Assembly (NCBI GenBank): GCA_022563275.1
Contig: JADFNR010000099.1
Location: forward strand, 1 to 10,002
Reading direction: 5' to 3'
Length of the DNA stretch: 10,002 nucleotides
Source: Chloroflexota bacterium
GTDB lineage: Bacteria > Chloroflexota > Dehalococcoidia > UBA3495
Shown here: positions 6,109 to 10,002 of the stretch, in pieces
Layout of the letters: each line of letters starts with the position of its first letter
Position numbering within the stretch: position 1 is the stretch's first letter
Translations under genes and position numbers: made by a program
Notes under the pieces: model-generated
The model's database searches: none
Seen by the model: the letters and a program-made list of their open reading frames with translations, nothing else
Told to the model about the DNA's origin: nothing

Positions 6109-8760
6109 TCAAATATCTCCGCAAGAGCTGTACAACCCGGGATTCCCATCGGTGTGTAGGTTGACCGCGAAAGAGCCGGCCATCAGGGATTCCAGAGTTA
6201 CATCGACGGTGCTTGATGAGCTGTCCCCAGATGTGTCGCTCAGTCCATAAACCACGCCGCCCAAAGTCGCGCAAACTCCTTCGTGGATGTGGGCCAATGC
6301 GGAGATGCCGGCGGTGGCCGACACCACAACCTGGGTCTGGTCTCCCATGGCGGTGAGAGTAGCCCATCCGGTCTGTCCGGAGTCGTTCAACTCGCCCAGC
6401 GCGATGGTGAGTGATTGTCCTTCAACCGCGACGTCGCCGCAGGAGCTATAAAGACCGGGGTTCCCATCGGTATGCAGGTTGACCGCGAAACTCCCGGCGA
6501 TGAGTGACGCCAGCGTGGCTTCAACGGCGCTTGCGGAGATGCTTCCGGAGGTGTCGCTCAACGCATGGGCCACGCCGCCCAGGGTCGCGCAGCTTCCTTC
6601 GTGGATGTGGGCCAAGGCGGAGATGCCGGCGGTGGCCGACACCACAACCTGGGTCTGGTCTCCACTGGCGCTGAGAGTGGCGAACCCGGTCTGACCGGAC
6701 CCGTTCAACTCGCCCAGGGCGATGGTGAGGGAATCGGGACTGGCGTTGATGTTGCCGCAACTGGTGTAGACGGATCCCTCTCCGGCTTTGTGGGTATTGA
6801 CGGCGAACCCGCCGGCCGTGAGGCTGCTCAATGACACTTCGACGTTGGTAAGCGAGGCTCCCGACCCGCCTTCAAAGCTGGTCAAGGCATGGGCCACGCC
6901 GCCAAGGTCGGCAGGTAGGCATTGCCCGGTATGGATATGGACCAACTCGGTTTCCAGACTGCCGGCGGACAGGTTGATGGACACATTGGTGAAGCTGCCC
7001 CATCCGGACAGCACGGCGGTCCCGGTCTGGCCCGAACCGCTCTGCTCGCCCAGGATGATCATCGTGGGCTGTGAGTTGTTGATCACGAACCAAACGCCGC
7101 CCACGTTCTGGCCCATGGCATCGCCGGGTTTCTCGTCCTTGGCGTAGTAGTAGAGCGGGCTGCTGTCAAAGGTGACCTGTTTGGAGCCGTCGGCCCGCGC
7201 CGTTGTTCCGATGCGGGCGGCGGAGACCCCTTCTCCGGGCGCCGGGTCTTCGATGGTAATCAGGGGCGGCCAGGCCAACGCGCAGCCACCGGCGCAGTTG
7301 GAAACGTTGGGGTCGTCCTTGGTGAATTGGTACAGGGAGCGTCCGGATGCGTCCATCAGGATAACGCCCAGATCGCCGTTCTCCGAGGCATTGACCGGGG
7401 CATTGGTGTACGCGGCCCCGCCGTCGGTGGTGACCACGAACCAAACGCCGCCCACGTCCTGACCCATGGTGTCGCCGGGTTTTTCGTCTTTGGCGTAGTG
7501 GTACAGAGGCTTGCCGTTGTAGGTGACTTGTTTTGAGCCGTCCGGGCGCTTGATGGTGCCGATGCGGCTTTCGGCCAGACCTTCACCGGGCGCCGGGTCT
7601 TCGACGGTGATCAGGGGCGGCCAGGCCAAGGCGCAGCCACCGGCGCAGTTGGAAACGTTGCGTTCGTCCTTGGTGAATAGATACAGTGAGCGTCCGGCCG
7701 CGTCCATCAGGATGGTGCCGAAAGCGCCGTTCTCCATGGCATTCACCGGGGCGCTGGTGTACGTGGCCCCGCCGTCGGTGGTAACCACGAACCAAACGCC
7801 GCCCACGTCCTGTCCCATGGTGTCGCCGGGTTTCTCATCCTTGGCATAGTGGTACAGGGGCCAGCCGTTGTAGGTGACTTGTTTTGCGCCGCCGCCCCGG
7901 CTGATGGTGCCGATGCGGCTTTCGGCCACGCCTTCGCCGGGCGCCGGGTCTTCGACGGTGATCAGGGGCGGCCAGGCCAAGGCGCAGCCACCAGCGCAGT
8001 TGGAGACGTTGCGCTCGTCTTTCGTGAACAGGTATAAGGTGCGGCCGCTGTTGTCCACCAACATGGCGCCCACGGTCTCGTTGAGGCCCACGTTCACGGC
8101 GGCACTGTTGTACACTGCTCCGCCGTCGGGGGTGACCACGAACCAAACGCCACCCCGGTCTTGGCCCAACGTGTCGCCGGGATTCTCGTCGGTGGCGTAG
8201 TAGTACAGGGGCCAGCCGTTGTAGGCGACCTGGCTGGAGCCGTCTTCGCGTTGGATGACCGTCAGCCGGTTAGAGTTCACGCCTTCTCCGGCTGAGGGGT
8301 CGCCGTCGGCCATCAGAGGCGGCCAAGCGGCGGCGCATCCGCCGGAACAATTGGAGACGTTACGCGCGTCCTTGGTGAACAGGTATAGGGTCATGCCGTT
8401 GGCGTCCACCAGATGGCTGCCCAAGGACCCTTGGCTGCTAACCTCCACCGTATTGGCGGCTGCCGCCACCGCGGCCGGCGTACTTGTTGGACTTGGGGCC
8501 GGCGCGCTGGTTGGCTGAGGCATGGCGGTGGGGGCCGGCGCGCTGGTTGGCTGAGGCATGGCGGTGGGGGCTGGCGGGACTGCGGTTGCCGGTGGCGGTT
8601 GAGGCGTATTGGTTGCCGCCGCCCGGGGAGCCGCTGTGGGGTCGTCGCCGCCACAGGCGGCGATCAGGAGAGGGACCAACAGGCCCATCAGTAATAAGAA
8701 CAGACCCAAGGAGGGCCTGGATTTCTTGATCGAATCTGAAAACCGGAGTATACCGGGCAT
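6109..8760 (-). CDS. Secreted lipoprotein with four Yx(FWY)xxD (COG4315-type) units and three CHRD domains
   Basis: The ATG at 8760 is preferred over an in-frame ATG at 8808: it has AGGAG about eight bases upstream and gives a normal lipoprotein signal, with KK/R, a hydrophobic run and the lipobox LIAAC with lipidated C36. An Ala/Pro/Thr-rich linker (about 41-100) follows. Residues about 104-567 hold four tandem units of exactly 117 residues. Each has YxFTKD, an NxSNCxGGC Cys pair and AWPPL, then a second half with LYxYAxDExPGD and GGVWFV. This is the secreted repeat of unknown function (PF03640 type). Residues about 568-883 hold three CHRD domains of about 106 residues, each with HIHxGxC and ending in SCGxI/V. 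The mature protein should be anchored outside the membrane. The protein ends at a TGA, after which the frame stays open into a DNRLRE domain (5413-6108). The gene lies 89 nt downstream of a sigma/anti-sigma pair on the same strand, which probably controls it. The molecular function of both repeat families is not established. Confidence 0.88.
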   Translation of the reverse strand: MPGILRFSDSIKKSRPSLGLFLLLMGLLVPLLIAACGGDDPTAAPRAAATNTPQPPPATAVPPAPTAMPQPTSAPAPTAMPQPTSAPAPSPTSTPAAVAAAANTVEVSSQGSLGSHLVDANGMTLYLFTKDARNVSNCSGGCAAAWPPLMADGDPSAGEGVNSNRLTVIQREDGSSQVAYNGWPLYYYATDENPGDTLGQDRGGVWFVVTPDGGAVYNSAAVNVGLNETVGAMLVDNSGRTLYLFTKDERNVSNCAGGCALAWPPLITVEDPAPGEGVAESRIGTISRGGGAKQVTYNGWPLYHYAKDEKPGDTMGQDVGGVWFVVTTDGGATYTSAPVNAMENGAFGTILMDAAGRSLYLFTKDERNVSNCAGGCALAWPPLITVEDPAPGEGLAESRIGTIKRPDGSKQVTYNGKPLYHYAKDEKPGDTMGQDVGGVWFVVTTDGGAAYTNAPVNASENGDLGVILMDASGRSLYQFTKDDPNVSNCAGGCALAWPPLITIEDPAPGEGVSAARIGTTARADGSKQVTFDSSPLYYYAKDEKPGDAMGQNVGGVWFVINNSQPTMIILGEQSGSGQTGTAVLSGWGSFTNVSINLSAGSLETELVHIHTGQCLPADLGGVAHALTSFEGGSGASLTNVEVSLSSLTAGGFAVNTHKAGEGSVYTSCGNINASPDSLTIALGELNGSGQTGFATLSASGDQTQVVVSATAGISALAHIHEGSCATLGGVAHALSDTSGSISASAVEATLASLIAGSFAVNLHTDGNPGLYSSCGDVAVEGQSLTIALGELNDSGQTGWATLTAMGDQTQVVVSATAGISALAHIHEGVCATLGGVVYGLSDTSGDSSSSTVDVTLESLMAGSFAVNLHTDGNPGLYSSCGDI
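6112..7067 (-). repeat. Three tandem CHRD-domain repeats
   Basis: Three CHRD units are spaced by about 318 bp. The upstream two and the downstream pair share blocks such as LGELNxSGQTG, HIHEGxC, LGGV and FAVNLHTDGNPGLYSSCGD. The last two copies share a perfect run of over 40 bases starting at 6301 and 6619, pointing to recent duplication or gene conversion. The first copy (about 6760-7067) is the most diverged. Confidence 0.85.
7071..8451 (-). repeat. Four 351-bp tandem repeats (117-residue units)
   Basis: The same marker sequence (AACCAAACGCC on the plus strand, encoding GVWFV) recurs at 7088, 7439, 7790 and 8141, exactly 351 bp apart each time. Units two and three are nearly identical over long blocks (around 7600-7690 and 7950-8040), while the first and fourth differ more. 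Each unit itself contains two Yx(FWY)xxD half-repeats, giving eight in all. Confidence 0.92.
8495..8572 (-). repeat. Near-perfect 36-bp tandem duplication in the lipoprotein linker
   Basis: Copies at 8501-8536 and 8537-8572 differ at one base, and a few matching bases extend left to 8495. They encode two copies of the 12-residue unit PTAMPQPTSAPA just after the lipidated Cys, lengthening the flexible stalk that holds the domains away from the membrane. Such units change copy number by slippage. Confidence 0.85.
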
Positions 8761-8849
8761 GGTGTCTCTCCTCGTTGATGGTGATAGGCCACGATGGGAT
8801 CGGGGCAATCACTAATACGGCGGAGAAAACGTCTTGGATCAAATCGCCG

Positions 8850-9614
8850 TTAAGACGACGTCAGCGGAATGTCGAAGAGCGTTGGGCTGTCGGAGGCTGG
8901 GGGCAAGTCCCCGACGGACAGCGTGATCTCCAGCTTTTCAAGCCGGTTCGGGTCCCCGTCAAGGATCAGCCACATCGCATTGTTGTAACGCCACATCTTG
9001 CGCACCGACACCTGGCCATCGCCCTGGGTAAGCCGGACTTGGTACACCGTCTGGTCGCCCTCTGGCAGACCCCAGACCAATAGGCAAGCGGTCCCGGTTT
9101 CCGCGGAATAGGCCAGAGACCCGGCCGCTCCGGATGCGGTCCCCGAGCCGCTGAATCGCCACCATTGGTCCGCCATTGCCATGATCTCGATACCATCGTA
9201 GGCTAGGTCCAAACGGCGCTCGGACGTAGCGAGGTCGCCGTCAGTCTGGGACCCCCAGACCGACACCACGGCTACGGCCACCGCCAGGACTGTGATCACC
9301 GCAGCGACGGGCAACGGCCAAAGGACCGGCCTGCGCCACCAAGGGGCCTTGCTGTCCGGTGTTGCGCGGCTGGCAGGCTCGGGGTGTTTGGGCTCGGCAA
9401 CCGCCGTCGCCACGATCCGTTCGCGCAGACCGGCCGGCGGCGCAACCTCATCGTTCATTATGGACAGACAGTCAACCAGTGGGCGCAACCCGGCGACGCT
9501 GGCCCGGCACTCCGGGCACGAGGCCAGATGGGCCTCAAACAACTTCAGGTCGTCGGCGTCCAGCGCCGAAAGCGCGTAGCCGGCCGCCAGGCCGGCAAAT
9601 TCATCATGGCTCAT
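8850..9614 (-). CDS. RskA-like transmembrane anti-sigma factor
   Basis: This 254-residue protein is a type II membrane anti-sigma factor. The N-terminal cytoplasmic part carries a zinc-binding ZAS motif H29-x3-C33-x2-C36 in FEAHLASCPEC. It is followed by a Pro/Ala linker, one transmembrane helix at about 97-120 (after PWWRR), and an outside RskA-type domain at about 130-250 ending SPTLFDIPLTSS. The start ATG at 9614 overlaps the sigma factor gene by 11 bases, so translation is coupled and the products are made in step. It should hold the sigma factor at the membrane until an outside signal triggers release. The next gene on the same strand encodes a surface lipoprotein, a likely target, as with the known M. 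tuberculosis SigK/RskA system controlling secreted proteins. Confidence 0.9.
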   Translation of the reverse strand: MSHDEFAGLAAGYALSALDADDLKLFEAHLASCPECRASVAGLRPLVDCLSIMNDEVAPPAGLRERIVATAVAEPKHPEPASRATPDSKAPWWRRPVLWPLPVAAVITVLAVAVAVVSVWGSQTDGDLATSERRLDLAYDGIEIMAMADQWWRFSGSGTASGAAGSLAYSAETGTACLLVWGLPEGDQTVYQVRLTQGDGQVSVRKMWRYNNAMWLILDGDPNRLEKLEITLSVGDLPPASDSPTLFDIPLTSS

Positions 9615-10002
9615 CCGTTGAGCCTCCTAGTCCCAGTTCCTGCAAGATTTTCCGGAGCTTCGCCATTCCGATACGGATGCGGCCCTTCACGGTTCCCAGG
9701 GGGATTCCCTTTAGCTCGGAAATCTCCCGCTGCGTATAACCTTCAAAATATGCCAGTTCAATGGCTATCCTTTGGTCTTCAGGAATCTGTTCCAAGCATC
9801 TCTTTAGCAACTCCCCATCCAGCGTGTTCGATACCTCGGACCAGGTGTCGCTGGGGTTCTCGGGCAACCGCTCAAATTCCAGGGGCAGTTCCCGTGGCGC
9901 GATTCCCCGGCGTTTTCTGCCGATGTCGATCGACCGGTGATGGACCACTGCCATGATCCAGGTGCGGGCAGTACCCCGGGCGGTGGAGAACGACCCGGCG
10001 CG
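9604..10002 (-). CDS. ECF-family RNA polymerase sigma factor, 5' end outside window
   Basis: The frame is open to the window edge and covers the last 132 residues. It begins in region 2 with FSTARGTARTWIMAVVHHRSID, matching the ARTWLxxIxRNRAID style of ECF sigma factors, followed by a variable linker. Region 4 then follows: LLKRCLEQIPEDQRIAIELA, with the helix-turn-helix GYTQREISELKGIPLGTVKG that reads the -35 element, and RIRIGMAKLRKIL. An internal ATG at 9954 is not the start. The TGA at 9604-9606 lies inside the anti-sigma gene. It directs RNA polymerase to a stress or envelope regulon that probably includes its own operon and the lipoprotein downstream. Confidence 0.93.
   Translation of the reverse strand, partial: RAGSFSTARGTARTWIMAVVHHRSIDIGRKRRGIAPRELPLEFERLPENPSDTWSEVSNTLDGELLKRCLEQIPEDQRIAIELAYFEGYTQREISELKGIPLGTVKGRIRIGMAKLRKILQELGLGGSTDEP

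Noticed and set aside
6109..6111. The TGA read as selenocysteine
   Set aside because: The residue lies in a linker between domains, no selenoprotein context is present, and the downstream hairpin does not match a bacterial SECIS loop.
7071..8451. Regularly spaced repeats as a CRISPR array
   Set aside because: The repeats are in-frame protein units of 351 bp with no short spacers and no cas genes.
8812..8842. TTGATC and TATTAG upstream of the lipoprotein as a promoter
   Set aside because: Only four of six matches in each box with a 19-nt spacer, and an ECF-type promoter is more likely here; too weak to annotate.
8817..8850. ACGGCG/CGCCGT inverted repeat after the anti-sigma stop as a terminator
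   Set aside because: The loop is over 20 nt and no T run follows, so it does not look like a terminator.

Overview
The window looks like a metagenomic contig from a high-GC bacterium, with a compositionally foreign stretch at its left end. From about 1090 onward the DNA is GC-rich and the genes form a coherent set: a TPP-dependent decarboxylase pair, an MFS carrier, an NtaA/SnaA/DszA-type flavin monooxygenase, and an ECF sigma/RskA anti-sigma pair beside a very repetitive secreted lipoprotein. This resembles marine Chloroflexota of the SAR202 type, which are known for expanded flavin monooxygenase families. That assignment is inference from gene content only; no rRNA or marker gene is present.

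Left end (1-1093). Two short GC-rich reading frames overlap as TGATG (1-204, 204-374); the second resembles the start of a phage terminase large subunit, but this is tentative. At about 330-360 the sequence changes abruptly to AT-rich, T-homopolymer-rich DNA carrying a 5'-truncated CDP-alcohol phosphatidyltransferase (361-921). An unassigned stretch (922-1093) follows. This part may be a chimeric assembly or an insertion scar.

Middle (1094-5377). On the minus strand, a small alpha/beta TPP decarboxylase (1753-2274, then 1094-1684) resembles sulfopyruvate/phosphonopyruvate decarboxylase ComD/ComE. It is read from a clear sigma-70-type promoter (TTGACT, 18-nt spacer, TATAAT). The -35 box runs into a perfect 11-bp inverted repeat, a likely operator. 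Divergently, on the plus strand, lie an MFS transporter (2577-3917) and an FMNH2-dependent monooxygenase (4034-5377). Uptake, oxidative cleavage and decarboxylation of a small organic (possibly sulfonated) acid would explain the cluster; the substrate is not shown by the sequence.

Right end (5397-10002), all on the minus strand. A partial ECF sigma factor (9604-10002) overlaps an RskA-like anti-sigma factor (8850-9614). Downstream is an 883-residue lipoprotein (6109-8760) made of four 117-residue Yx(FWY)xxD units and three CHRD domains. Beyond its TGA stop the same frame stays open for 231 more codons (5413-6108) and encodes a complete DNRLRE-type beta domain without a start codon of its own, closed by a rho-independent terminator. 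The most striking feature is therefore one roughly 1,115-residue surface protein interrupted by a single in-frame TGA. This may be a mutation, a sequence error or programmed readthrough.
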